Source: Inia geoffrensis (taxonomy: Eukaryota > Chordata > Mammalia > Artiodactyla > Iniidae). From it: a stretch of DNA of 64,000 nucleotides. Location of the stretch: positions 31,907,496 to 31,971,495 of the forward strand of contig CM070900.1 in the NCBI GenBank assembly GCA_036417435.1, written 5' to 3'. The notes beneath the pieces were generated by a model, which worked only from the letters and a program-made list of their open reading frames with translations, searched no databases and was not told where the DNA came from. The translations under genes and the position numbers were made by a program. Numbering within the stretch: position 1 is the stretch's first letter; each line of letters starts with the position of its first letter. Shown here in pieces: positions 1 through 11,904 of the stretch.

Positions 1-1160
1 CAGTAGCTTTATACAAATCGATGGCAGTTGTTCTTGCAAAGTATGAGGTCTTTTCCTCAGTGTACCTTCTTTTGAACAGAGTCTTCTTGAAGCTCTCCTT
101 TCTTTGCCTCAGGGACTGTGCACTTCCCAGGCCTCTTTTCTAAACACTCACCTCATCTCTCATGCTCCCTGTCCCTCCCTAACCCCCACATTTCTATTTC
201 CTTTTACTGCATTTTTAAAAATCCAATGACTTCCAGAAGTCTTCAACAATCACTCCTTGGCCATCTTCCCTTTTTATACCAAAACTTTTTTTGCAGCGAT
301 TGGCTACTGAGTCGGATTCTTCAACTCTCACCTTGGAAATTTCAATGTAGGAAAACTCTGCCATCTACAATAACTGACAGATCATCTCTGTTTCAATTCA
401 TTTATTCAAATGTTAACAGAGTTCATAATCCATGTCAAGTACAATTAACTAAAACTGGTACCTATTCCCAACTTCCCTCTTTACATTTTCTTAATCAACC
501 AAGCTCAAGAATTAGACATCATTTCTTACTCTCTTCCTCATCACAACTAGTATTTAACATTTATGAATTTTACTTTGAAACATTACACACAATTTCCAGT
601 TCTAATATGACCTCGATCCAGGTATATATCATCTCATTCTAGATTATCATACTGGTCTATGAAGTCGATTTTCTGATTCACCTACCTCTCTATTCTGGTC
701 TACCAATTGATAATCTTCTATAAATGCTCATTCTCCTCTCATCATGAACTAGCAGAGCTTCAAAGCATTCTCCAGTGCCAGGCCACACAAGCTTGAGGGT
801 CAGAGACAATTGCACGCGTCAGGACTGAGCATCAGGAGCAGCTAAAATACTTATCATGAGTCTGAGTTCATTGCGTTAGCTTCAAACTGAGAGTTGAATC
901 AACATTCCAATTTTGAATACGTGAGTGCATTTGATATTTAAAGATCCAAGAGTGTTATGGGGCATAGGCAAGACAATTAATTTTAGGGACAGTAATACAT
1001 TGTTCTCACTGTTCTCTCCCTCTCACATGCATGGGTGTGTGTGCACACAATTCCCATTTCTGATATGCTTGAAGCTTCCAAAACATAGCTTCCATTTACG
1101 TCTTTATTATGTGCATATATTCAATGTTTAGGAAAAGGGACAAAACTGTTCTTTTCATTC
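1..1160. other. Unique AT-rich sequence, no gene recognised
   Basis: I see no repeat family or gene here. Positions 105-560 are pyrimidine-rich on the + strand and contain a 174-codon open frame (118-642), rich in Ser, Leu, Phe and His, with no domain I recognise. It looks like a chance frame. Confidence 0.5.
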
Positions 1161-1164
1161 ACAA

Positions 1165-1290
1165 TAGTATGATTACTAGCATTTTCATAAGTGAATTGGA
1201 AACAGAGGCATAAAGCCAAAGAGAGGTAAAAATATTAAATATCTCAAAGTAGGGTCAGTATTAGGGTACAACTAGAATCAAAGTCACAGG
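1165..1290 (+). repeat. Probable MIR SINE fragment
   Basis: The stretch follows the central part of the mammalian MIR SINE: an ATTTTCATAAGTGAA-like segment, then GGAAACAGAGGCATAAAG, GAGAGGTAAAA and ACTAGAATCAAAGTC. Divergence is high, as expected for this old family. Boundaries are approximate. Confidence 0.45.
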
Positions 1291-2620
1291 GAAATAACAA
1301 AAGGTATATGGCAATGCATTTTTAAAAAACAGGGTAGCCCAAAATTAAAAAAGCCTCTCTCACATGAGTAGGAATTCCCAAACTCTATAAGATTTCAAGA
1401 TGAATTTATATTGATGGTGAACATACTGTATTCCAGGTGGCCTTCTGGAGTCGTCAAGCAGGGCAAGTGTTGAGGCCAGAGGGGAAAGGGTGAGACGGAA
1501 CTCCAAGCTCCCCACCCTATTTTCAAAATTTCTGTAATTTTAATTTGTTTTACATGTTCCCGTTCTTTGAAAAAATTCAAATAAACAAAAATAAATTCAT
1601 TTCTTTAAAAAGACTGATAATCATTGATTTCAACTTATAGAAGTGGTTTCTGAATAATGTTGAAAATTGAACAAGATGTTTCAAAGATTTAGTTTAAACT
1701 CTAATTCTCCAGGATTTATGTTGTTGTATTCTCATAACTCCAATAAATATATTCGTAAATTCTTTAAGATGTAATGAAATGTCAGAAGATATTTGAATAG
1801 AGCACTTCATTTTTGCCACAAAATTCTTGATAGATGCCTGGTTCTCACCCCTATGTCAAGAATCAGTGAACACGGGCAAATGACCTTAGATGAAGGGTAT
1901 AAAATGATCTCTTTTTAAGACAAAAAAAAAACTTTGAAAAGATTTTCCTATTTACTTCATGACAAAACAAAATATACGACTTAGCATGATAAGTCTGACT
2001 CAGATGCATCCCTAAGCCTATTTAAGGAAACACAGAGCATTAAGCCAAGGTTGTCCTCAGTGTCTTCTGCCTGTGCTTCTACACATCTATCCCTTTCTAG
2101 GGTGGGTACTCTGGCGAATCAATGTCTTCATGGTTCCTGTCCTTCACACCTGCCACCCCACCCCTGACCATCAAAATCTGCATTCGGTCATACTTAACCC
2201 AATGTTTACAATAAAAAAAAAATAAAATGACCACAGGTATGTTAAAGCACTTTCCTTACCAGGCATATCTGCATTTTTAATAACAATTAAACTTTATGCT
2301 ATGGAAATTAAAAGTCCTGGACTTTTTAAAGTTAAATGAGGCAATGCAAATGCTTCTATAAAGCTGGATATAAGACTATACAGAATGATGAGAATGTGGA
2401 AGATCAAAAAGTCAGTGCCACTCTTAAGACACCAAATCAAACAAATCACATTTGAAGTGCAGATACACAGCATGGTTATAACACATAACTGGTAAATGTT
2501 TCTCTCTGGTCCCCATATATCATGTTTCTTCCAATGAAAACACTTAGCTTATACTGCAAACCCTTCCAAGACATTCCTTAATATAGTCCAAGGAAATAAT
2601 AATAACAACAATTGGTTTTG
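1291..2620. other. Unique AT-rich sequence
   Basis: Nothing recognised. There are short A runs near 1921-1931 and 2211-2222. Open frames are under 65 codons. Confidence 0.5.
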
Positions 2621-2624
2621 AGGA

Positions 2625-2815
2625 GAATTTTATCAACAGTTTATCATGTATCAGAACCTGTGTCAGATGCTTTGCATCCAATATCTCACTTAGTCCTAGA
2701 AAGCAGCCCATGACACCACATTGTTTCATGTTCCCTGTTTCTATGGGCAAGGAAATGAGGCTCAGGGAAATCAGATATTTACTCTCCGGTCTCAAGCTAG
2801 AATATGACAGAAGTA
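2625..2815 (+). repeat. MIR SINE fragment
   Basis: This is nearly a full MIR core in sense orientation: a segment resembling TTTATCATGTATCAGAACC, then CACTTAGTCCTAGAAAGCA, GGCAAGGAAATGAGGCTCAG and GTCTCAAGCTAGAATATGAC. The order of the blocks matches MIR. An 83-codon minus-strand frame over it is a by-product. Confidence 0.65.
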
Positions 2816-3780
2816 GAATATATACCTACATCTCTTTGATGCCAAATTATTCAGAAACTTACTCATAAGTCCCATCTTCACTGATGATTTCTCTGACCTC
2901 TTTGAACTGTACACCTTTTCTGAGTTCCTGCACTCTGTTCTGTCTCTATCACTTAGTCACTAATCTGAATTTTAACCTCTCTCACACCTGTATCTTGTCT
3001 TTCCACACAGAATTTCTTGCTTCTAAAGGATAATGTGCATATACAAACAACAATGTAAAACTTGTTAATGATTTTAAAAATATCACCTATTTTCTCTATT
3101 AGGAATAATTTCTGGCTTTTTATCTTAATATGCTGATCGTACTTAAAAGGATTTTTATTTGGTTCTATGTTTTGTATGCTAATCATAGTTCAACAACTAT
3201 TTATATTGAATTATTAAATTGTTTGAATGTACATACATAAATAGCACTTTGATAGAATAACAATTTCCCCATTCTGGAGTTAATTTCATCCACCCATTGG
3301 TTGCCTGGATGATACCTAAAGTTCAGACATCAATCTGCTGAGTAATGTTTTTTTCAATACATCTTTCATATTGCCTTTCTTCCTTCTGTTCCATCCAGTC
3401 TCTTTTCCAGGAATATCAATTATTTATAAATTGGAATTTTACTTCTTATCTATTGGCCCCTTCCTCATTTTTTTAATCTTTTTCTTCTCTCAGCAATTTG
3501 AGAGAGATCCTCAACTTCATCCTTCATAGACTCTGATCAGACTTCTGTAATACAATCTGCCCCCTTTTCCACCCAATTTTTTCAATATTTGGATGGAATA
3601 TTTATTTCCTAAAGTTCATTTTTGAAATATCCAACTCCTAAATCATCTATTTTTTCCAACTCTTTCTTTTGGTTTCTGTAGTTAATATTTATTTTTAAAA
3701 ATATGTTATGTCCCTTGAATGTTTTATTCTTCATTTATTACTGGAAAATACATAGGCTTAATGTCATTATTTTCCTTTTT
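2816..3780. other. AT-rich sequence, nothing firm
   Basis: The region is T-rich on the + strand from about 3340 to 3780. It could be a very decayed LINE in antisense orientation, but I cannot place it in a family. Confidence 0.4.
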
Positions 3781-3793
3781 AAAAATGTTTATT
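3781..3793 (+). repeat. Left target-site duplication of L1 copy 1
   Basis: AAAAATGTTTATT occurs here and again at 4356-4368, directly flanking the L1 fragment. The bases before it (CCTTTTT/AAAAA) fit the L1 endonuclease cleavage preference. Confidence 0.85.
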
Positions 3794-4355
3794 TGTGCCA
3801 CATCTTCTTTATCCATTCATCTGTCAATGGACAATGGAATATTACTCAGCCATAAAAAGGAACAAAATTGAGTTATTTGTAATGAGGTGGATGAACCTAG
3901 ATTCTGTCATACAGAGTAAAGTAAGTCAGAAAGAGAAAAACAAGTATCGTATGCTAACACACATATATGGCATCTAAACAAACAGCACTGATGAACCTAG
4001 TGGCAGTGCAGGAATAAAGACGCAGACGTAGAAAACAGGCCTGAGGACACAGAGGGGACAGGGAAGCTGGGACGAAGTGAGATAGTAGCACTGACATATA
4101 TACACTACCAAATGTAAAATGGATGGCTAGTGGGAAGCTGTTGCATAGCACAGGGAGATCAGCTCGATGCTTTGTGACCACCTAGAGGGGTGGGTATAGG
4201 GAGGGTGGGAGGGAGGCTCAAGGGGGAGGGGATATGGGGATATATGTATACATATAGCTGATTCACTCTGTTTGTTGTAAGCAGAAACTAACAACATTAT
4301 AAAGTAATTATACTCCTAAAAAGATGAAAAATAAATTTAAAAAATAATAAAAAAT
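3794..4355 (+). mobile_element. L1 3' end (copy 1), 5'-truncated, with a short 5' inversion
   Basis: This is the last part of an artiodactyl-type L1: the end of ORF2, the 3'UTR and an A-rich tail. In sense orientation from about 3831 the frame encodes the C-terminal ORF2 motif MEYYSAIKRNKIELFVMRW and stops at 3975-3977 after HIYGI. The 3'UTR carries the usual GGGAGGGTGGGAGGGAGG stretch (4199-4216) and TGATTCACTCTG. The first ~38 bases (3794-3831) are the reverse complement of the ORF2 segment lying just upstream of the sense part; the same segment stands in sense orientation at 26851-26880. This is a twin-priming signature. A perfect 13-base duplication flanks the copy. It cannot mobilise on its own. 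Confidence 0.93.
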
Positions 4356-4368
4356 AAAAATGTTTATT
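4356..4368 (+). repeat. Right target-site duplication of L1 copy 1
   Basis: AAAAATGTTTATT follows the A-rich tail and repeats 3781-3793 exactly. Confidence 0.85.
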
Positions 4369-4760
4369 AATTATGAACAAGAAGCCTAGTTTTTCTGTCT
4401 AAAGAGGAGAGATGATTCACTGTGCATAGGAACTCCTCCAACAATGTGTTCAGCTGCTGAGCTATTTGATCATTTACATTATCAGTTTTAGGACCCAAAA
4501 GCCAATAGAGACTCTGCAGGATTCTCATAAACGGACAGACCTGAAGAGTAAAGTGTTGTCTCTGGATTTGACAAAACTGCTGGATTATTCTTTCTAGTTT
4601 TCTGTTTAACCCGACATCAACTCCAGGTAAACGGGAACTATGTAGGACCCTTGTTCTGGTGATACTGCTCGCTGGATCACAGACGAAATTAACAACATCA
4701 AGGAGATGTTTCCAACCAGTTCTCTGTTTCCAGTGACCATTGTGCTCTTGTGGCACTCAC
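4369..4760 (-). pseudogene. Possible protein-coding pseudogene fragment, family not identified
   Basis: The minus strand has a 129-codon frame (4756 down to 4367) that would begin at GTG; a TGA lies directly upstream, so no proper start is visible. Its second half (from about 4600) reads like soluble helical protein, with segments such as ERIIQQFCQIQRQHFTLQ and IAQQLNTLLEEFLCTVNHL. Upstream, a second minus-strand frame (about 4780 down to 4610) also looks protein-like (VIQRAVSPEQGSYIVPVYLE), which would suggest a frameshift near 4610. I do not recognise the parent gene. No poly-A tail or splice signal is visible, since the 3' side abuts the L1 target-site duplication. It may also be a chance frame. 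Confidence 0.35.
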
Positions 4761-7700
4761 CCAGAGCACTAATCTAAAGCTTAAAGGAATTCTAAGGGGA
4801 GGATACACAGCTATCCCAGTTTTCTCTGGCCTCTAGATCTTACATAACCAGGTTAATGAATATTGATAGGGTTCTGTCAAACCTCTAATGAAAGCTTTCA
4901 CCAAAATCACTTTTGCCAATATTTTGTTTCAGTCTGTCCCTATATGTATTATGCACAACAAACATTTAGTGTATGGAAAGAATCGTCCATAAAATTCCAC
5001 AGCCAATGTAGATTTTCTTCTTTACATTTCTCTGATTGTTTTAGTCAGGATTTAGTAAGATAATGTTAGGTTTTGATTTTACTCATAAAATCCCATGGAT
5101 ATGGATTGAGAGAGCATAGTAAAATATCTGGTAATCTGGGCAAGCAGTTGGCATAACTTTAATACAGAGGAAAAGTGTAATCCAATAGGCACTTCTGGAG
5201 CATTGAAAGGGCTGTTTAGAAGAAAGCAACATTTGTAGATTCTACCAAGCAGGACAACAAACAATTAGCATCAGGAAAGTCTGTAAGCAGATAGCAGGGT
5301 TTTCAGTGGAAATGAATATAGAAAAAAAAAAGGATTCAAGACTCTGGAGTTGGGAGGCCTAGAGACTGGTGAGATCTAGGCAAAGGGGGCTTAAAATCGG
5401 GATCTAGTTGCCACTGTTACACAATTCAGGTCATGACAAGTCAATTTTCCAAAACAGAACTAAAAATGACTTATTATAGAATACTGAACTAAATAAAGAA
5501 CCTTAATTCTTTACCAGTAGGGTCATGCTGACACTGATCATTTAGGGAGAGAGGATAACTTAGTTTGGGGAGAGAAGTGATACAGAGACAGATACTGATA
5601 TTTGCTATAATATTATCATCTATGATTCTAGAGTCCATGTGGTAAGAATGACAAACAACTCACTGAACAATAGTATGTTAAAAAGAAATTGAACTTTTCT
5701 GGGCTTATCCAATAATTAGTCTTTTTCCAAATGCTATAATGCTTCTCATATACGATTGATATCCTTTAAAAGGTACAGTTCCTCACTGCCCAAAGCTCTG
5801 CTGCTTGCTTTTAGCATCTGATTACACAAGTTAAAATAACCCTTACATTATATTAAGAAAATGTTCTCTATTACATAAATGGAGTTGGTTACTCAACATG
5901 AATATAAGGGGCTTTTTTCATGTTGTACCGATATACAGATTTTTAATAAAATGTTTACAAATGATTACATTTTCTGTAATTTTTATTCACTTAATAAGTT
6001 CTTTTTGTATACTGCTTGAATGCACAATTCCATATTAGTTATTATATACTGGAGTATAAAATAATTAGAAGTGTGATTTTTAGCCTCAAAATGGTAACAA
6101 TATTATATCATATACAATATTTGAAGACAAAATTATATATGAAAAATTAATACAGAGTGGCCTGAGAAGACTGGTAGTATAAATATACAAAATTGCTTAT
6201 ATATAAATGACTATACAGAAAAAATAAAACAATAATCTATCAATAACACTACTCATGGAAAGTTTATAGGAGAAAAATTCTTATGGAAATAAAAATATAG
6301 CACTGATTACCATAAAGGGAAACTTCCTTAATGGAAAAAATAGATGAATCCACGTTCAGTACAATATTTTAATTAGTAATAATAAGAGTTTATTGACTTT
6401 TTAAATAGAAATCTCAAAGAAAGGACAGAAAGAACTATTATGCCAATTTAACTATTTCATTTTTTCTGTTACTTAAATATAAGAAGCAAACTCATCAAAT
6501 ACAAATTAGATACATGAGTGGAATTAAAATATTTTAGAGATCACACATGGTAGCAATCTGGACTAGTCCTTAAATTATTAAGGATTATTTATCAGTACAT
6601 ACTAAATGAAATAAAATAATTTAATTCTCTTTCAATTAACTTTATTTAATATTTTACTGTTCTTCACAAAAAAGACTATTGAATCTCAGTCACTCTGTTT
6701 TATAGAGTTCAATGTACATTGCAACAGATGAGAATAATATTCCCGAAACATAGATTTTATCCAGCCATTCCCTTCATTAAAAATATTCAAGGTCGCTTCA
6801 TTGCCTATTAGGCAAACTAGAACCCGGAGCTGGGCATTTAACCTTGAAGTTATATGGACCTTAGAGGTCATTCTGAGAGGCTACCTAATATAAATATCAC
6901 CTCTACATTTCATTAACACAAAGAACGAAGTCAGGGGAGATAATTCACATATGGTGGTGGTGATGGCTCTAATCACAAGTCTGGTAACGGGTTCTCTGGG
7001 ATCTGTTCACATACAACTAGCTCTTGGTACTTAAATGATGACACCATACCATAGCAGAATTTGGTGATTCTGGCATTAGACAGAACTCTACTTAAATTCC
7101 AAGTCTTAGATAATTATATACTAATAGAGACTGGATATATGCATGCATTCTAAACTCTTCTTCTTCCTCCTGTTGCACACAGCCTGAGTGCCTTTCTCAG
7201 GAAGTTACACTGTGGCAATGAGACTGATTTCAAAACAACCTGAGTGAGAATGATGTACACTGCCTTTTAGCTGTTAAAACTACCCAAATATAATCTTCCA
7301 TGTTTTTCTCAATTCATTGCTAAATGCAAGGGTCTTTAGGCTATAGAAGAGTGAAAGGCTATAAGAGGAAGACCCTGGGTCTTTAGATTACCATATAGGA
7401 GTTGGCTGACAATTAAGAACATCTTTAAATTTTACTTAATTATAAATATATTTATAATCCTATACTGAATGATAAATATAATAAATGCTGTGTTTGCTAT
7501 GGAAACTAGTGTCATTTTTATTAATGCAGCTGTTAACATGTAAATACTATGTTATCTATATATTGTTATTATAAAATTAAATAAGATATATTTAAATAAG
7601 TCTGTGCATTGCCAAAAATAAGCATAATAATACTCAGCTTCATGTTTCATACTTCTCTACTCTTTGCGGCCAGAATTTCCACCTGTTGGCTCAGTTTCAA

Positions 7701-7865
7701 GAATATGATATAATATAAAGCAAGTTTAATATTCCTCCCATATTAAAGCATTTTAAATATTTTAAAAAACATCATGTTATTTTCTTCCCCATTCCACACT
7801 GAATACCCTTAAGTTCTCAACCTTTCTTCAGACACTGTCATGATCAGCCTGGCATTCTACCTGAA
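4761..7865. other. Long AT-rich unique stretch
   Basis: No gene or confident repeat in about 3.1 kb. The segment 5930-6660 is especially AT-rich. A short GGTGGTGGTGATGG run lies near 6953-6966. Text near 6850-6950 weakly resembles a MIR-type SINE but is too decayed to call. Confidence 0.5.
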
Positions 7866-8000
7866 CATATTCATCCACAAAACAAGGATTTAGTTGCGTC
7901 AATGATATGCTGTGTGCGAGCACCAAGGATATAGAGGTAAATGAAACAATGTAAATCAAAGTCTAGTACAAGAGACAGGCAATACAAACAGATATGATAC
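7866..8000 (-). repeat. L2 LINE 3' end, antisense
   Basis: The + strand reads like the reverse complement of the L2 3' end: ATTCATCCACAAAACAAGG, a GCACCAAGGATATAGAGG block, then AATACAAACAGATATGATAC. Diverged, boundaries approximate. Confidence 0.55.
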
Positions 8001-8140
8001 TTACACAACATGGGCTATAGTAAACATACATTTCAATTTGTTAATATTACATCAGAAATAATGTAATTGTCCAGCTATTCTGACCACTGTCGAGTGTGAT
8101 CAAGCTATCATTTCCTTAGGGACATTATGTTTACAATGTT

Positions 8141-8280
8141 CACTCAGTCATTCAATAAATATTCAATGAGCCTCTGCTACATACCAAGCACTGGGTATTG
8201 TTTAGAGTAAATATATATGGATCATGCTTTCACAGGGTTCACTGATTAATGAAGATATTACTGAATAATTAAAACAACCT
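8141..8280 (-). repeat. L2 LINE 3' end, antisense
   Basis: CACTCAGTCATTCAATAAAT, TATTCAATGAGCCTCTGCTA and CATACCAAGCACTGGGTATT form the typical reverse complement of the L2 terminus. Confidence 0.7.
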
Positions 8281-9275
8281 ATGGAATGCCAATAGGTTTT
8301 TGACAAATACTTCTATCCCCCACTCTTTTCTTCTCCTTTACTGTATTTCTTTTGGCCTTAAAACAATTCTCTAACATCTTTACAGTTGTATGCACCAACA
8401 GTTCACAGCATCTTTGAGATGCAGGTACTCCAGCACAATTCAAGATTACTAGCATTGCAATTCTTAGCTACTTAGCAGAAGTTACCTCGTCAAGTGGTTG
8501 GCATTATGACAACTACAATAAAAAAGAAAGATTTAGCTGTAATAGGTTTTTAACAAATAGTTATCATGATTCGGTGGCAGCAAGGCAAAAGAGAAGCTTT
8601 TTTTTTTATGTTTCTGCTTTTGAAGCATGAAAAATATTGATATCATTAATATACACAGTGAACTGGATAAATAATATGCATGTAGGTGGTAACGCTGGCT
8701 CTGATATTTACAAATGATGGCTTGATTTTGACAACCAAAAAGAAACATTTAGAAAGCAGCTCCAAAAAATGGTTCTGAAGCAAGGAAAATTTGGTAACTG
8801 AAGTACTGAAGTGAGTATTATATGAAGAAAGACAACAGAAAAAGGCAACTGATATGGACAAAAACTTTTCATCCAAATAAGTGATTAAATTTGGGAGTTG
8901 CAAAGAGGATTTCCAAATTTTTGTAATTCTCTAATTTTGGGGGATGTACATAGTCCTGGCTGGAGGTGAGCCTTTATCCAACCAGATCATACACACTATA
9001 AATTTTACTATGTTGTTAAAATTTACAAATAAAGTATGTCAGTCAGTGGTCCATTGGGAAAATACTGTAAAGCCATTCCAGGTATTTTACAGAGAAAATG
9101 ATTTAATATAGAGTATGAAGCACTTACAAGATCACTTAACACACTGTGTGGGTGTAAAGGCCAGGGAAGGTCTTCACTAGCTCCGCAGGAATCAGCCCGT
9201 AACGGGCATGGTCACAGCTGTTTATAATAACAAGGCCATAGTGATCAGCCTTGTGGAAAGCAACACAGGAATGTC
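8281..9275. other. Unique sequence
   Basis: Nothing recognised. Two overlapping minus-strand frames (71 and 85 codons, 8533-8903) show no family features. Confidence 0.5.
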
Positions 9276-9518
9276 TAAAAGTTTAATTTTTTTGTTTGTT
9301 TGTTTGTTTTTTGCAATACGCAGGCCTCTCACTGTTGTGGCCTCTCCTGTTGTGGAGCACAGGCTCCGGATGCGCAAGCTCAGCGGCCATGGCTCACGGG
9401 CCCAGCCGCTCCGCGGCATGTGGGATCTTCCCGGACCGGGGCACGAACCCGTGTCCCCCGCATCGGCAGGCGGACTCTCAACCACTGCGCCACCAGGGAA
9501 GCCCTAAAAATTTAATTT
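9276..9518 (-). mobile_element. CHR-type SINE with target-site duplication
   Basis: A complete cetacean CHR SINE in antisense orientation occupies 9290-9504, from a T-rich tail (TTTGTTTGTTTGTTTGTTTT) to the reverse complement of the GGGCTTCCCTGGTGGCGCAG head. The element is derived from a tRNA and mobilised by L1. Imperfect 14-base duplications flank it: TAAAAGTTTAATTT (9276-9289) and TAAAAATTTAATTT (9505-9518), one mismatch. CpG-rich text explains the open frames on both strands. Confidence 0.95.
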
Positions 9519-10027
9519 TATAAGTAGTTATTTAGTGAACTGATTGTGAAGGAAGATGTAATAAGAGAAGGAATTTTTAGTGGTTATTAGTTTAATGTGT
9601 TACACCCACTAAACTGTATGTTCCTTGTGAGAGGAGGCTCCTCCCCTTTTGATCACAAGTTCACGTGAACAAAAAGGAGGATAATAAAAGATGGATGTGA
9701 AGGTTTTATTCATGTTATTTATCTTTATGAAGGCCATTTTCTCTGCAAAAATTTCTTAATAAATTTAATAAATGGAAATAAATATTTAATAAATAAAATT
9801 TAAGATATTTAATAAAAATGGATTTTGTTTTAGTAAAGTTTTTATATATAGTGTATCATGTTTTATTATAAATTATCTGAAAATCTCATAAAATTATATT
9901 GATTTACCAAACAACTTGAATCACAAAACCCAATTAAAATTCAATTTGAAATTTAGGAGCAATGTCTATTAGGGGATCTGTTAAATAAATTACATGTAAT
10001 ACCATTCAGTCATTAAAATAAGTAATG
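9519..10027. other. AT-rich sequence with clustered AATAAA-like words
   Basis: Between 9757 and 9822 the words TTAATAAAT and AATAAA recur many times in a degenerate pattern. No gene end is associated with them. Confidence 0.5.
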
Positions 10028-10115
10028 TTAATAGCAATGAGAAACTTTTACTGAGTGTTTCCTTTGTAGAACACAGTTTGCTAAGTGCTTTATTTGCATT
10101 AACTCAGTAAATATT
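10028..10115 (+). repeat. MIR SINE 5' part
   Basis: GTTAATAGCAATGAGAAACT, TTTTACTGAGTGTTTCCTTT, CACAGTTTGCTAAGTGCTTT and GCATTAACTCAGTAA follow the MIR core in order. Confidence 0.6.
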
Positions 10116-10246
10116 GATAATACTTATTATTAATATTTATTATATGAATGTAAAATAAAATAGAATCTATTAAAATAAAGATGCTTGCATATAAAAAGAG
10201 CAAGTTAGCTTTTGATTAAAGATTAGATAACATTAAATATTTTCTA

Positions 10247-10608
10247 ACAATTTACTTTTTTTTTAAAAAATATATAATAGTGTTTATTTATTTTAACTTG
10301 TTGACAGTTTGCTTTATGTATTTATTTATGGCTGTGTTGGATCTTCGTTTCCGTGCGAGGGCTCTCTCTAGTTGTGGCAAGCGGGGGCCACTCTTCATTG
10401 CGGTGCGCGGGCCTCTCACTATCGCGGCCTCTCTTGTTGCAGAGCACAGGCTCCAGGCGCGCAGGCTCAGTAATTGTGGCTCACGGGCCCAGTTGCTCTG
10501 CGGCATGCGGGATCTTCCCAGACCAGGGCTCGAACCGGTGTCCCCTGCATTGGCAGGCAGATTCTCAACCACTGCGCCACCACGGAAGCCCCACAATTTA
10601 CTTTTTTT
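10247..10608 (-). mobile_element. Long-form CHR SINE (CHR-2-like) with target-site duplication
   Basis: An antisense CHR SINE of the longer form, 10263-10592, includes the segment GGCTGTGTTGGATCTTCG and the block TCTAGTTGTGGCAAGCGGGG that the short copies lack. It ends at the reverse-complemented head (CCACCACGGAAGCCCC). ACAATTTACTTTTTTT occurs at both ends (10247-10262 and 10593-10608) as a 16-base target-site duplication. Confidence 0.92.
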
Positions 10609-10610
10609 AA

Positions 10611-10754
10611 GTCTTTATTGAATTTGTTACAATATTGCTTCTGTTTTATGTTTTGGGTTTTTGCCTGGGAGGCATGTGGGATCATAGCTCCTTGACCCAC
10701 ACCCTCTGCACTGGAAAGCAAAGCCTTAACCACTGGACTGCCAAGGAAGTTCCC
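10611..10754 (-). mobile_element. Older CHR-related SINE, antisense
   Basis: A second tRNA-derived SINE lies immediately beside the previous one, in the same orientation: TTTATTGAATTTGTTACAAT, CTTCTGTTTTATGTTTTGGG, GAGGCATGTGGGATCATAGC, and at its head ACCACTGGACTGCCAAGGAA. It is more diverged than the other copies. No duplication is visible. The newer SINE seems to have landed at its A-rich tail. Confidence 0.8.
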
Positions 10755-11900
10755 TTTTGTAACCATTTATTTGAATCATGGGACATCCTCATTCCATGCC
10801 AGTGGACTCTTTGTTGTTTTGAATTGTATACAGAATGTATATATTAAGACCATTTTGTTGATTATTTTACTGTATACTCTAAATAATCAATTACATATTC
10901 CTTAGAACAAAATTAATATTTATAATTAACTCACAATATACATTAAATATATTTCAGAAAAACTAAAACTGGAAAAAAAAAGGTTCGTAATTGTCATATT
11001 CCTCAGTTTTCCCAAATTACAAATGCTTAAATAGTTCTAGTATACTTAGGATCCACAAGATCAAATACTGATTCCTATTACAAACAGAAACCATTTCAAA
11101 TTGCAATTAGGATCACAAAATGAAAATTTTGGAATTTGATTCTACATAGATTTCTATAGAGAACGGTATGACATCAACTGCATTAGAAGGTAGCTTATGT
11201 TTAAGGCACCTTATAGCTTTCCATGTTATCCTTCTTTTTCATCCATAATTACTTGTATGATATGACTCTTTGCCACACCTAAGTGTTCCAAAGGGACTTA
11301 TTGTAATGGTCCTCATCTGCAACCCTGAACATATCTAACATCTTACACTGACTGTAAATAGCCAAACCACCTTTGTAGGTTCAGAGACAACAAATTAATG
11401 CATGATAAATAACACCATTCCACTTCTGACAAAAAAATGGGAGGTTAATGTGTTTCCCATTATTACTGGAAAGAAAATAAGAAAATTTTCTGCCTTTGAG
11501 AATAGGTGTGGGTTTGTCTTCTTGACAAAATGTAGGTTTGTCTACAGAAGGCATCAAATGCATTCTCAATAAATTTTTCTCATCTAATCAGGCCTTTTAA
11601 AAAATGAAGGTAAGAAAAAGACTTTATATGTATTCCCTATTTAAACCAGTATTTAAACCACTCAATGTATCTTAAAATATTATTTAAGTATATTCTGTAT
11701 AAAAATAAACTGTACTCCTATTTTGTGATGCTTGCAAGGCAGACAGATATGCATATGAATAATAAATATATCACAGGGTATTAGGCATTTTTAATAGTAC
11801 CAAAACAAACGCAGAAAAAAAAATTACAATGGTATCTCCATGGTAGTAGTAGATGGTGGGTATGGGACGCTGGGAAGAGTAAATGAAGGGAAAAAGAAAA
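10755..11900. other. Unique AT-rich sequence
   Basis: No gene or repeat recognised. Open frames are 78 codons or fewer and without family features. Confidence 0.5.
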
Positions 11901-11904
11901 AAAA

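Noticed and set aside
118..642. 174-codon plus-strand frame
   Set aside because: No domain, no conserved motif and a biased Ser/Leu/Phe composition from pyrimidine-rich DNA; no promoter or splice context.
9208..9523. Several overlapping frames in both directions at each CHR SINE (also near 10280-10620, 13412-13794, 17018-17459, 21902-22304, 27827-28127, 53577-53906)
   Set aside because: All translate the same CpG-rich SINE; the recurring peptides are SINE artefacts.
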